Positions 16,748 to 25,713 of a stretch of 64,000 bases of DNA are shown one piece after another. The notes beneath the pieces were generated by a model. That model was not told the DNA's origin. It was given only the letters and a program-made list of their open reading frames with translations, and made no database searches. The first letter of the stretch is position 1, and each line of letters opens with the position of its first letter. Source of the stretch: CADEDH01 sp965263455 (GTDB taxonomy: Bacteria > Actinomycetota > Acidimicrobiia > Acidimicrobiales > SZUA-35); assembly GCA_965263455.1 (NCBI GenBank), contig CBDHHN010000004.1, forward strand, positions 124,001 through 188,000, in the 5' to 3' direction. The position numbers were made by a program, and so were the translations under genes.

Positions 16748-17839
16748 TCAGTTGAAGCGGGACTTGAACCGGCCCAGGAGGCCGTCCTCGCCCGGCTCCT
16801 TCACCGGTTCACCCCGCTCTTCGGCCAGTTGGCGGAGCAGCTTCTCCTGCTCGGCGGTGAGGTCGGTCGGGGTGTCCACGATCAGGGTGAGCACCAGGTC
16901 GCCACGCCCCCGGCCCCGCAGGCGGGGCACACCCCGGTCCCGGAGCCGCCACCGTTTGCCCGTCTGGGCCCCGCGGGCCACGTCGATGGGGACCTCGCCG
17001 TCGATGGTCTCGAACGAGACGCTGGCCCCCAGTGCGGCCTGGGTCAGCGGCAGGTGGAGTTCGGCGTAGAGATCGTCGCCGTCGCGCACGAACCGGGGAT
17101 GATCGGCCACCCGGACGTTCACGTACAGGTCGCCGGCGCCCCCGCCCCGGGGCCCGACCGCCCCCCGTCCGGTCAGCCGCAGGGTCGAACCCTCGCTCAC
17201 CCCGGCCGGGATGTCGACGTTGTAGGTCTGTTCGGTGATGCGCCGACCCTCGCCCGAGCACTCGACGCACGGGTTGGGGATCTCCATGCCCTCGCCCCCG
17301 CACCGGGGGCAGGTGCTGGTGCTGACCATCTGGCCGAGGATCGACTGGCGGACCTGGCGAACCTGGCCCGAGCCCCCGCACTGGTCGCAGCGGCGCACGT
17401 CGCTCCCGGGCTTGGCCCCGGTGGCCTCACAGGTGTCGCACGGGATGGCGGTGCGGACCGAAACGTCCTGGGCCACCCCGGCCACGGCGTCCTCCAGGGT
17501 CAGCTCGACCGTCACCTCGAGGTCGACACCGCGGCGGATGTTCTGCTCGGACCGGGCCCCGGCGTTGAAGAAGGCGTCGAACAGGTCACCGAGCCCGCTG
17601 GCGCTGAAGGGGTCGCCCGTGGCGCCGTTGCCCGACGTCCCGAAGCGGTCGTAGCGGGCCCGCTTCTCCGGGTCGCTCAGCACCTCGTAGGCCTCGGTCA
17701 CCTGCTTGAAGCGTGACTCCGCCTCTGCGTCGCCGGGATTGGCGTCGGGATGGAGTTCCCGGGCCAGGCGACGGTAGGCCTTCTTGATCTCGTCCTGGGA
17801 AGCCGAGGGATCGACCCCCAGCATCTCGTAGAACTCCAT
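16748..17839 (-). CDS. dnaJ: Chaperone protein DnaJ (type I)
   Basis: A co-chaperone that stimulates the DnaK ATPase and delivers substrates. The 363-residue protein has a J domain (residues 1-67) with the motif YRRLARELHPDANPGD, containing HPD. A Gly-rich linker follows. The zinc domain has four CxxCxGxG-type repeats (CDTCEATG, CDQCGGSG, CPRCGGEG, CVECSGEG). Two C-terminal beta domains bind substrate. It starts 5 bp after hrcA, so it is likely expressed and regulated with it. No CIRCE element is visible in front of the pair. Confidence 0.97.
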   Translation of the reverse strand: MEFYEMLGVDPSASQDEIKKAYRRLARELHPDANPGDAEAESRFKQVTEAYEVLSDPEKRARYDRFGTSGNGATGDPFSASGLGDLFDAFFNAGARSEQNIRRGVDLEVTVELTLEDAVAGVAQDVSVRTAIPCDTCEATGAKPGSDVRRCDQCGGSGQVRQVRQSILGQMVSTSTCPRCGGEGMEIPNPCVECSGEGRRITEQTYNVDIPAGVSEGSTLRLTGRGAVGPRGGGAGDLYVNVRVADHPRFVRDGDDLYAELHLPLTQAALGASVSFETIDGEVPIDVARGAQTGKRWRLRDRGVPRLRGRGRGDLVLTLIVDTPTDLTAEQEKLLRQLAEERGEPVKEPGEDGLLGRFKSRFN

Positions 17840-17844
17840 GGCTC

Positions 17845-18840
17845 TCAGCCCTCGCTCAACCGATTGCCCAGCCGGTTGCTGACGGCGGCCACCGCCGACA
17901 GGGCCTGGGCGTAGTTCATCCGCGTCGGTCCGAGCACGGCGATGGAACCGGCGTGCTCACCTTCGATCTCATAGGGGGATACCACCAGACTGCAATCCTC
18001 CAGGGGTTCGACCCCGGTCTCGGAGCCGATGGCGACGGTCAGGCCACGGTCCACCACGTCGGCCAGCAGGGACACCACCACCAGCTGTTGCTCCAGGATG
18101 GTGAGGACCCGACCGACGGATTCGACCGCCTCGAAGGCGCTGGCCACCCGGGCCGTGCCCTCGACGTAGACCCGACCCGTGTCGTGCACGGTATCGGCCA
18201 CGGCGCCCTGCAGGTCGCCCACGAGGCCATCGACGTCGGGCCGCCCGGTCGGATCGATCGGGCCGGGGTCGGCCAGGGAGTGCCCCTCGAAGGCGGCCCG
18301 CAGCACGGCGGCGGCGGCCTCGGCGGCGGCCGCCGACACCGGCTCCGGCCGCTCGACCTGGAACTTCAGGACCTGGCCGTTGGCCAGGACGGCCACGGCC
18401 AGGACCACGGTGTCGGACAGGGTCACGAGCTGGACCGAGCGAACCTGGACCGCCTCGCCCGAGCCGTCCACGACCACCGCGGCGTAGTCGGTGAGCGTGG
18501 CCAGCAGGCCGGCGGTATCGCGCATCACGCTCTCGATCTCGCCCCGCATCTCGTCGAAGAAGGACGACACGGTCCGGCGTTCCACCCCGCTCAGTTCGGC
18601 GGTGTCGAGGTGGTCGACGAAGTGGCGGTAGCCCTTGTCCGTCGGCACCCGGCCGGCGCTGGTGTGGGGCTGGGTCAGGTAGCCCTCACTCTCGAGCACG
18701 GCCATGTCATTGCGGACGGTGGCGGGCGACACCCGGACGTCGGCCGCGGCGACCACGGCGGCCGAGCCGACGGGCTGCGCGGTGTCGATGTATTCCTCAA
18801 TGACGGTCCGCAGAATGGCGGCCTTGCGTTCGTCGAGCAT
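17845..18840 (-). CDS. hrcA: Heat-inducible transcription repressor HrcA
   Basis: HrcA represses chaperone operons by binding CIRCE inverted repeats. The 331 residues contain the N-terminal winged helix (ERKAAILRTVIEEYIDTAQP and SPATVRNDMAVLESEGYLTQ), the middle GAF-like region and the C-terminal IAVLGPTRMNYAQALSAV. Length is normal. The gene leads the dnaJ-rsmE series. A TAGACT hexamer on the minus strand about 28 nt before the ATG, plus GAGGAGA, could serve as promoter and ribosome site. The upstream 88 bp contain no CIRCE, so direct autoregulation is not evident. Confidence 0.96.
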   Translation of the reverse strand: MLDERKAAILRTVIEEYIDTAQPVGSAAVVAAADVRVSPATVRNDMAVLESEGYLTQPHTSAGRVPTDKGYRHFVDHLDTAELSGVERRTVSSFFDEMRGEIESVMRDTAGLLATLTDYAAVVVDGSGEAVQVRSVQLVTLSDTVVLAVAVLANGQVLKFQVERPEPVSAAAAEAAAAVLRAAFEGHSLADPGPIDPTGRPDVDGLVGDLQGAVADTVHDTGRVYVEGTARVASAFEAVESVGRVLTILEQQLVVVSLLADVVDRGLTVAIGSETGVEPLEDCSLVVSPYEIEGEHAGSIAVLGPTRMNYAQALSAVAAVSNRLGNRLSEG

Positions 18841-18928
18841 GGGGGTGGTTGTCGTCTCCTCGGCTCAGTCTACCCACCGCGGGGGCCGGGCCCGTAGAGG
18901 AGGCGGGCACCCCGACACCCCGGGGCGG

Positions 18929-20281
18929 TCACCGGCCGTCGCCGGCCCGGACCGCCTGGTACCGGGCCAGGGCCACGTCACGCTCGGTGGCGTGGTCGAC
19001 CACCGGGGCCGGGTAGCCGGGCGGGGCCCCGGCCGGGTCCTTCCAGGGCTCGTGGACCCAACGGTCGGCCACCGGGCCCAGTTCGGGGACCCAACGCCGC
19101 ACGTAGGCGCCGTCGGGGTCGAACTTGCGGCCCTGGGCGGTCGGGTTGAAGACCCGGAAGAAGGGGGCGGCGTCGGTCCCGGTGCCGGCCACCCACTGCC
19201 AGCCGTGCTGGTTGGAGGCCAGGTCGCCGTCCAGAAGGTGGCGCATGAACCAGGCCGCCCCTCGCCGCCAGTGGAGGTGGAGGTCCTTGACCAGGAAGCT
19301 GGCCGTGATCATGCGGACCCGATTGTGCATCCAGCCCGAGGCCGCCAACTGGCGCATCCCGGCGTCGACGATGGGGTAGCCGGTCCGCCCCCGGGACCAG
19401 GCCTCGAACCGCTCGTCGGCAACCGGTCCGGTGTCGAAGACCATCGCGTCGAGCGCAGGGGCGACGTTGGCCCGGGCCGTGGCCGGCCAGGCGTCGAGGA
19501 AGGTGCCGTAGAAGTCGCGCCACGCCACCTGGCGACGGAACGGCTCGTGTTCCGGACCCAGGCGCGCCAGGATCTGGCGGGGATGGAGGGTTCCCCACTT
19601 GAGGTCGATCGACAGCCGGGAGGTGGCGTCGAGATCGGGACGGTCCCGGTGGTCGCCGTAGGCGTCCGCCGGGCCGTCGAGGAAGGCGTCGAGTCGGCGC
19701 AGGGCGGCCTCCTCCCCCGGGTCGGGCGCGTCGTAGGACCGATCGGGGGCGGTCGGCAGTTCGTCACTGGCCAGGGCTCGGCACCAGGTGACCGGCGGGG
19801 CCGGCACCGGGGGGACCGGCGGGATGGTCGACCAGGCCCGGTAGTACGGGGTGAAGACCTTGAACGGGGTGCCCGCTCCGGTGGCCACCGTGCCCGGCGC
19901 CACGGCGTACGGTCCGTCGACCCGGACCAGGGACCGTCCGGCGGCGCCGAGGGCGGCGGCCACCCGCTCGTCCCGCCGGCGACCGTAGGGGCCGTGGTCG
20001 TTGGCCCCGTAGACCTCGACGGCGCCGGCCTCGGCCGCGACGGCCGGGACGACGGCGGCCGGATCCCCCCATCGGACCACGAGGGCGCCGTCCATGGAGG
20101 CGTCCAGGGCGTCGAGAGAGCGGCGGAGCTGGGCCCGTCGGGGGGGACCGGACGGGCCCAGCAGCCGGTCGTCGACCACGAACAGTCCGACGACGTCGCG
20201 CCCTCGGGCGGCCGCGGTCAGGGCCGGGTTGTCGGCCAGGCGGAGGTCTCGGCGAAACCAGTGGACAACGGTCTCGGGCAT
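18929..20281 (-). CDS. phr: Deoxyribodipyrimidine photo-lyase
   Basis: A class I cryptochrome/photolyase family flavoprotein, probably repairing cyclobutane pyrimidine dimers with blue light. The 450-residue protein starts TVVHWFRRDLRLADNPAL, the antenna-binding Rossmann domain. The FAD domain has LSIDLKWGTLHPRQIL, WRDFYG, RTGYPIVDAGMRQL, WMHNRVRMITASFLVKDL and the segment SNQHGWQWVAGTGTD. These are the flavin-binding motifs of the family. Length is normal (about 450-480). It is a single gene between lepA and hrcA on the same strand. Confidence 0.95.
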   Translation of the reverse strand: MPETVVHWFRRDLRLADNPALTAAARGRDVVGLFVVDDRLLGPSGPPRRAQLRRSLDALDASMDGALVVRWGDPAAVVPAVAAEAGAVEVYGANDHGPYGRRRDERVAAALGAAGRSLVRVDGPYAVAPGTVATGAGTPFKVFTPYYRAWSTIPPVPPVPAPPVTWCRALASDELPTAPDRSYDAPDPGEEAALRRLDAFLDGPADAYGDHRDRPDLDATSRLSIDLKWGTLHPRQILARLGPEHEPFRRQVAWRDFYGTFLDAWPATARANVAPALDAMVFDTGPVADERFEAWSRGRTGYPIVDAGMRQLAASGWMHNRVRMITASFLVKDLHLHWRRGAAWFMRHLLDGDLASNQHGWQWVAGTGTDAAPFFRVFNPTAQGRKFDPDGAYVRRWVPELGPVADRWVHEPWKDPAGAPPGYPAPVVDHATERDVALARYQAVRAGDGR

Positions 20282-20356
20282 CGGGGCGACAGCTGCGACG
20301 GTGGCGGGGAGGGCCGGGCGAGCGGGAGGGCCGGTGGCGACGGTTGACCGGTGGGG

Positions 20357-22150
20357 TCAGTCGTCGAGGCGGAGGGCGCGGATGAAGGTGTCGGGCGGGA
20401 TCTCGACCCGGCCGATGTTCTTCATCTTCTTCTTGCCCTCCTTCTGCTTCTTCAGGAGCTTGTTCTTTCGGGTCACGTCGCCGCCGTAGAGCTTCTCGGT
20501 CACGTCCTTGCGGAAAGCCCGCACCGTCTCCCGGGCGATGATGCGGCCTCCGATGGCGGCCTGGATCGGTACCTCGAACTGTTGGCGGGGGATGATCTCG
20601 CGCAACTTCTCGGCCGTGCGGCGACCGTAGGCGTAGGCGCTGTCCTTGTGCACGATGGTGGAGAAGGCGTCGACCTGCTCGCCGTTGAAGAGGATGTCGA
20701 CCCGGACGAGATCGCCCTCGACGTACCCGATCGGCTCATAGTCGAGGCTGGCGTAACCCTGGGTCCGGCTCTTGAGTTCGTCGAAGAAGTCGACCACGAC
20801 GTCGGCCAGGGGCAGGTCGTAGACCAACTCCATCCGCTCGGGCGACAGGTACTCCATCTTGTCGAGCTGACCTCGGCGGGACTGGCACAGCTCCATCAGC
20901 GTGCCGGTGTAGTCCGACGGGGTGATCATCGAGGCCCGGACGTGGGGCTCGTCGATGCGGCGGAAGTCGCCGGCCGGGGGAAGGGACGACGGGTTGTCGA
21001 CCACCCGCTCCTCCCCGTTGTTCATGGTGATCCGGTACTCGACCGAAGGGCTGGTGGCGATCAGGTTGAGGTCGAACTCCCGCTCGAGGCGCTCCCGCAC
21101 GATCTCCATGTGCAACAGACCGAGGAAGCCGCACCGGAACCCGAAGCCCAGGGCCAGGGACGTCTCGGGCTCGAAGGTGAAGCTGCCGTCGTCGAGGCGG
21201 AGCTTGTCGAGGGCGTCGCGGAAGTCCTCGTAGTCGTCGCCGTCGACCGGGTACAGACCGCAGAACACCATGGGCTGGGGTTCCCGATAGCCCTCCAGGG
21301 GCTCGTCGGCCGGGGTGGCCGAACGGGTGATGGTCTCACCCGAGCGGGCTTCGCGGACGTCCTTGATCCCGGCGATGAGGTAGCCCACCTCACCCGGGCC
21401 GAGCGAGTCGACGGGGGCGTTGTCGGGGGTGCGGACACCCACCTCGTCGGCCTCGTGGGTGGCCCCGGCCTGCATGAACAGGAGCTTGTCGCCCTTGCCG
21501 AGGCGGCCGTTGACCACCCGAACGCTCGACACCACGCCCCGGTAGGTGTCGAAGTGGCTGTCGAAGATCAGGGCCTGGAGGGGCTCGTCGCCGTCCCCTT
21601 CGGGGGCCGGGATGCGCTCGACCACGGCCTCCAGCAACTCGTCGATACCCAGGCCGGTCTTGGCCGAGATGCGCAGGCAGTCCTCGGCCGGGATGCCCAG
21701 CACCTGCTCGATCTCGCCGGCGTAGCGGTCGGGGTCGGCGGCCGGGAGGTCGAGCTTGTTCAGTACGGGCACGATCTCCAGATCGTGTTCCATGGCCAGG
21801 TAGGTGTTGGCCAGGGTCTGGGCTTCGATGCCCTGGGCCGCGTCGACCACCAGCAGCACGCCCTCGCAGGCGGCCAGCGACCGACTGACCTCGTAGCCGA
21901 AGTCGACGTGGCCCGGGGTGTCGATCAGGTTGATGACATGGCCGTTCCACTCCAGCTTGACGCTCTGGAGCTTGATGGTGATGCCCCGCTCCCGCTCGAG
22001 ATCCATCGAGTCGAGATACTGGGCCCGCATGTCGCGGGCCTCGACGGCGCCACAACGCTCCAGCAACCGGTCGGCGAGCGTGGACTTGCCGTGGTCGATG
22101 TGGGCGATGATGGCGATGTTGCGGATGCGGGAGGGGTCGACCGTCGTCAT
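20357..22150 (-). CDS. lepA: Elongation factor 4 (LepA)
   Basis: A ribosome-bound GTPase that can back-translocate stalled ribosomes and helps 30S biogenesis. The 597-residue product has the G domain with IAHIDHGKSTLADRLLE (G1), RERGITIK (G2), DTPGHVDF (G3) and NKLDLP (G4). Domains II and III follow, then the EF4-specific C-terminal domain with YGGDVTRKNKLLKKQKEGKK. GGAAGGG lies before the ATG. The length matches the family exactly. It is divergent from rpsT, with 182 bp between the starts. Confidence 0.97.
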   Translation of the reverse strand: MTTVDPSRIRNIAIIAHIDHGKSTLADRLLERCGAVEARDMRAQYLDSMDLERERGITIKLQSVKLEWNGHVINLIDTPGHVDFGYEVSRSLAACEGVLLVVDAAQGIEAQTLANTYLAMEHDLEIVPVLNKLDLPAADPDRYAGEIEQVLGIPAEDCLRISAKTGLGIDELLEAVVERIPAPEGDGDEPLQALIFDSHFDTYRGVVSSVRVVNGRLGKGDKLLFMQAGATHEADEVGVRTPDNAPVDSLGPGEVGYLIAGIKDVREARSGETITRSATPADEPLEGYREPQPMVFCGLYPVDGDDYEDFRDALDKLRLDDGSFTFEPETSLALGFGFRCGFLGLLHMEIVRERLEREFDLNLIATSPSVEYRITMNNGEERVVDNPSSLPPAGDFRRIDEPHVRASMITPSDYTGTLMELCQSRRGQLDKMEYLSPERMELVYDLPLADVVVDFFDELKSRTQGYASLDYEPIGYVEGDLVRVDILFNGEQVDAFSTIVHKDSAYAYGRRTAEKLREIIPRQQFEVPIQAAIGGRIIARETVRAFRKDVTEKLYGGDVTRKNKLLKKQKEGKKKMKNIGRVEIPPDTFIRALRLDD

Positions 22151-22254
22151 GGCCCTTCCAAACTACCGGGCGACCGGGACGGTTGGCCTGGTCGGCATAC
22201 CGCGGTCGTCCCGGAGGCCCCATCGGGCGTGGTGGGCGCCGGACCTGGTGCCGC

Positions 22255-22260
22255 TATCAT
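22255..22260 (+). promoter_or_regulatory. -10 hexamer of rpsT
   Basis: TATCAT about 72 bp before the GTG of rpsT. The leader of roughly 66 nt contains a compact GGCCCC/GGGGCC palindrome that could form a hairpin. Confidence 0.4.
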
Positions 22261-22332
22261 CGATGGGTCCTGTTTCGTCCAGGCCCCCCGGGGCCGTCGC
22301 CGACACCAACCCGTGGGGTCCAGAGGTTCACC

Positions 22333-22596
22333 GTGGCCAACATCAAGAGCCAGATCAAGCGCAACCGTCAGAACGAGAAGCGTCGCCTGCGCAATCGCAC
22401 GGTGCGCTCGGAGTTGCTGACCCGCAAGAAGGCGGCTGAGGCGGCCGCCGGCACCGAGGACGAGGCCGAGGCCCTGCGACAGGCCATCAAGCGGATCGAC
22501 AAGGCCGCGGCCAAGGGTGTCATCCACCCCAACAAGGCGGCCCGCCAGAAGAGCCGCCTGGTCGCTCGGGTCCGCGACCTCAGCGCCGCCGAGTAG
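22333..22596 (+). CDS. rpsT: 30S ribosomal protein S20
   Basis: A small basic helical protein of 87 residues that binds the 5' domain of 16S rRNA. The N-terminus reads ANIKSQIKRNRQNEKRRLRN after a GTG start, then VRSELLTRKKAAE and KGVIHPNKAARQKSRLVARV, the family's signature C-terminal part. Length is normal. It stands alone on the plus strand between lepA and the convergent hydrolase. A hairpin follows its stop codon. Confidence 0.97.
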   Translation: MANIKSQIKRNRQNEKRRLRNRTVRSELLTRKKAAEAAAGTEDEAEALRQAIKRIDKAAAKGVIHPNKAARQKSRLVARVRDLSAAE

Positions 22597-22612
22597 CCCG
22601 CTCCGACGCCAC

Positions 22613-22636
22613 CCGACCGGGTCAGCGCCCGGTCGG
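22613..22636. terminator. Hairpin between rpsT and the convergent hydrolase
   Basis: CCGACCGGG and CCCGGTCGG form nine perfect pairs around the loop TCAGCG. It starts 17 bp after the rpsT stop and includes the hydrolase stop codon (22622-22624). No T-tract. Confidence 0.5.
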
Positions 22637-23518
22637 CCCGACCGGCACGTTTCGGGCCAGGAAATCGAGCATCGCCTCGCCGAAGGCGTCGTTGCGGTCA
22701 CCGGCCACCATGTGGGCCGCGTCGGCCACGTTGACGTAGTCGGCGTGCGGCACCAGGTCGAGGAAGGCCTGCGCCCCCGCCTCGTCGAGCACGTCCGACA
22801 GCCCGCCTCGCACCAGTAGCGTCGGCACGGTCAGGGCCCGGGCCGACGCCTCCAGGCGGCGGGTCCGTTCCCGCAGCTGGTCCCGGTCGAGCCGGGGCCG
22901 TTGACGCCAGCGCGGATCCCAGTGCCAGTGGTAGCGCCCGTCAGGGCCTCGTCGGACGTTCTTGGCCAACCCGTCGAGGGAGCGGGGCCGCTCCCGGTGC
23001 GGCTGGTAGTTGGCGATGGCCTCGGCCACCTCCTCCAACGACTCGAACCCGTTCGGCTTCTGGGCCATGAACTCGCCCACCTTGCGGGTTCCGCCGGCCT
23101 GGATGCGGGGCGCGATGTCGACCATCACGAGGGCCCGGCCCTCCACCGCCCCCTCCCCCAGCGCGGCCAGGCTGGTGTTGCCACCCATCGACGCCCCGAC
23201 CAGCACCGGCGGCCCGGCGTCGAGCTGGGCGACCACACGGGCCAGATCGGCCACCATGGCCGAACGCTCGTAGTCGCCGTCGGGGGCCCAGTCGGAGTCG
23301 CCGTGGCCGCGGGCGTCGAGGGCCACCGCCCGGTAGCCGGCGGCACCCAGGGTCTCGCCCGCACCCCGCCAGGCGTGGCGGGTCTGCCCGCCGCCGTGGA
23401 GGAGCAGGATCAGGGGGCCGCCGACGGGGCCCCAGGAGTCGCCGGCGATACGAACGCCGGCTCCGTCCCAGTGATGCATGGGCTCGGGTGCGCCGGGCAG
23501 GCGCTCGCCGGCGCTCAT
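22622..23518 (-). CDS. Alpha/beta hydrolase
   Basis: A 298-residue alpha/beta-hydrolase of the lipase/esterase or haloperoxidase-like group. The oxyanion-hole segment LILLLHGGGQTRHAW is near residue 30, the nucleophile elbow GASMGG near 105, and a likely acid is in LVRGGLSDVL. The histidine is in NVADAAHMVAGDRND near the C-terminus. The Ser-Asp-His triad is therefore complete. The substrate cannot be told from the sequence. I chose the ATG at 23518; another ATG about 16 codons downstream (MHHWDGAG) is possible. There is no obvious operon partner. Confidence 0.8.
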   Translation of the reverse strand: MSAGERLPGAPEPMHHWDGAGVRIAGDSWGPVGGPLILLLHGGGQTRHAWRGAGETLGAAGYRAVALDARGHGDSDWAPDGDYERSAMVADLARVVAQLDAGPPVLVGASMGGNTSLAALGEGAVEGRALVMVDIAPRIQAGGTRKVGEFMAQKPNGFESLEEVAEAIANYQPHRERPRSLDGLAKNVRRGPDGRYHWHWDPRWRQRPRLDRDQLRERTRRLEASARALTVPTLLVRGGLSDVLDEAGAQAFLDLVPHADYVNVADAAHMVAGDRNDAFGEAMLDFLARNVPVGPTGR

Positions 23519-23707
23519 GCCGGCGGGACCGGAGTGCCCGGTCCGGGAGTGGTGATCACGACGGCCGACACGGACTCGCACGGTACACGCCCCTCCGACC
23601 GCGATTCGAGTCGATGCCTCCGACGCCCCGGTCGGCGACCATCGCCGGTCCCGCGGTCGCCGGAGCCCGATCGAGGTGGCGGGTGGGGCCCGCCCCCGGT
23701 CGACCGG

Positions 23708-24709
23708 TCAGCGACTGAGTCGGGCCAGGCGGGCCACCAGGACCTGCATGGTGGTGGCGTCGGGCACGGCGCTCGCCCCCCGGACGTCGAGGTCGGCCCC
23801 GGCCAGGAGCCCGATGGCGGTGGCCAGCCGCTGGGACCCGAGCCGACGCGAGAGGTTGAGAGCCTTGCGGGCCGGGAACGGCTTGATCCCCAGGATGGCG
23901 GCGGCCTCCTTGTCGTCGCGGGCGCCGGCCCCGTCGAGGGCCAGGGCTCGCTGGTAGTGGCCGTGGAGCGTGGCCATGACCTGGAGGGCATGGCGATCAC
24001 CTCCCGTCATCATGCGACCCAGCTTGTCCAGGGCGGTGCCGATGTCGCCATCGTCGATGGCATCGGTCAACTCCCACGGCGGGACGTCGCTGGCCGGGCC
24101 GACGTAGGGCCCGACCTCGGCCGGACCGAGCGCCGCCCCGTCGCCGTAGGCCGAGTGCAGGGCCTCCAGGATCGACTCCACTCGGCCCACGTCGTCGCCC
24201 AGCTGGTCGGCGATGAGGCGTTTGGCCGGGCCGTCGAGCCGGACCGCCGCCGTCGACAGGCGTTCGTCCAGGAACGACTTTCGGCCTTTGCCCTGGGACG
24301 GGGCGGCGTCGATCTCCTCGGCCCCGGCGGTCTTCAGCGCCTCCTTGAGCTTCTTGGGCACGGCGCCCAGTCGGTTCGACGCCGACCCCTTCTCCCAGAC
24401 CAGGACCAGGTCGGTGGTGGGGAGCGGATCGGTCAGGACCTCGACCAGGGGGGCGACCTGTTCGGCCCGGGTGAACAGGGCCAGGTTGCGGCCGACGACA
24501 ACCCGGCGCTCGGTCAGGAACGGCGGGGTGTGGGCCGCGTTGACCAGCGGGGTCAGTTCGGGGTCGGCCCCGTCGGGCTGGTACTGCTCCTCGCCCACCT
24601 CCTCCACCATGAGCGACCGGTCGCCGTCGCCCACGAAGTCGGTCACGGCCCGGCGCACGGCCTGGGCCACCAGGGTCGGGTCGTCACCCTTGATCAGCAG
24701 GACCGCCAT
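23708..24709 (-). CDS. holA: DNA polymerase III subunit delta
   Basis: The delta subunit opens the beta sliding clamp during clamp loading. The 333 residues show the weakly conserved AAA+-like fold of HolA: an N-terminal LLIKGDDPTLVAQAVRRAV, FLTERRVVVGRNL, DLVLVWEKGS and RLIADQLGDDVGRVESILEA. The helical collar domain includes ALQVMATLHGHYQRALAL. Length fits (about 320-340). The ATG overlaps the folP stop as ATGA, so it is coupled to the folP-like gene. The comEA-comEC-holA-rpsT-lepA neighbourhood is common in bacteria. Confidence 0.88.
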   Translation of the reverse strand: MAVLLIKGDDPTLVAQAVRRAVTDFVGDGDRSLMVEEVGEEQYQPDGADPELTPLVNAAHTPPFLTERRVVVGRNLALFTRAEQVAPLVEVLTDPLPTTDLVLVWEKGSASNRLGAVPKKLKEALKTAGAEEIDAAPSQGKGRKSFLDERLSTAAVRLDGPAKRLIADQLGDDVGRVESILEALHSAYGDGAALGPAEVGPYVGPASDVPPWELTDAIDDGDIGTALDKLGRMMTGGDRHALQVMATLHGHYQRALALDGAGARDDKEAAAILGIKPFPARKALNLSRRLGSQRLATAIGLLAGADLDVRGASAVPDATTMQVLVARLARLSR

Positions 24710-25613
24710 CAGGCCGCCGGCTCCCCGGCCGAACCCGCTTCGGTGTTCAGCGCCCGGATGTGGGGTACCGGGCCCGTCCGCTCCAGCACGGCGGCCAACA
24801 GATCGACCAGGCGCCGGGCCGAGCGGACATCGTGGGCCCGGAGCAGCCGACAACCCTGGAGCACACCGATGGTGTGGGCGGCGTCGGTCCCCGACTGGAT
24901 GTCCCAGCGGTCGGTCTCCAACAGCTCGAACAGGAACCGCTTGTTCGACGCCGAGAGCAGCAGCGGGTGGCCGAGGTCGACCAGTTCGTGGGAATGGTGG
25001 AGCAGTTCGAGCGACATTGCCGGGGTCTTGCCCAGGTCCATGCCGGCGTCGACGATGACGCGCTCGGCCGGGATGCCCGGCATCGAGGGCACGTTGGCCG
25101 CCCGCTCGGCCAGGAACCGACTTGCACATCGCACCACGCAGATCGTCGTAGCTCGGGTTCAGGATCAGGGCACCCGTGGCCGCAGACGGATGTGGGTGGC
25201 CACCACTGACGCTCCACCGGCCGGCGGCGACGCTCAGGTACGTCGGGATCGTCGAAACCGCTGATGTCGTTGCCGATGACGGCCCCGGCCTCGATCGATG
25301 CCGCCAGGACCTCGGCCCGCCAGGTGTCGACCGACAGTGGCAGATCGAAGCGGGCCCGGAGGGCCTCGACCGCCGGCACGACCCGCTCCAGCTCCTCCTC
25401 GAGGCCGACCTCCTCACCGGGCCCCGCCTTGACCCCGCCCACGTCGAGGAAGTCGGCGCCGTCGTCGACCAGCTGCTGGGCCTTGGCCAGGAAGGCGTCG
25501 AACGACCAGTAGTCGCCGGCGTCGTAGAAGCTGTCGGGCGTGCGGTTCAGGATGCCCATCACCACCCCCCGGTGGGTGATGTCGAAGGTGTGGGGGCCGA
25601 GGGCCAGCAGCAT
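24709..25613 (-). pseudogene. folP: Dihydropteroate synthase homologue (FolP2-type), reading frame broken several times
   Basis: The N-terminal 110 residues are intact: GILNRTPDSFYDAGDY, DFLDVGGVKAGPG, SVDTWRAEV and NDISGFDDPD. VNRTPDSFYD and DVGGVKAGPG are FolP2-type motifs rather than classical FolP. Between 25241 and 25120 the homologous residues jump frame about five times, always as if one base had been added. The pieces are YLSVAA, VVATHIRLRPRVP, DPEP, YDDLRGA and RFLAERAANVP. Then one frame runs to the end (VDAGMDLGKTPAMSLELL, LLSASNKRFLFELL). Removing five bases leaves exactly 300 codons. Sequencing or assembly error is as likely as real decay. The start follows TAGCGT by 8 nt. Confidence 0.8.
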
Positions 25614-25621
25614 GGTGTCCG

Positions 25622-25627
25622 ACGCTA
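25622..25627 (-). promoter_or_regulatory. -10 hexamer for leaderless folP-like transcript
   Basis: TAGCGT on the minus strand, 8 nt before the ATG at 25613. Confidence 0.5.
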
Positions 25628-25713
25628 GCGGGGGCCGGTGACGTTCCAGCGAGGGCGGGGCGGGCCCCGGCTCGATGGCGGAATGCGGGTCCCGGCCGAC
25701 CGGTTGCGACGGG

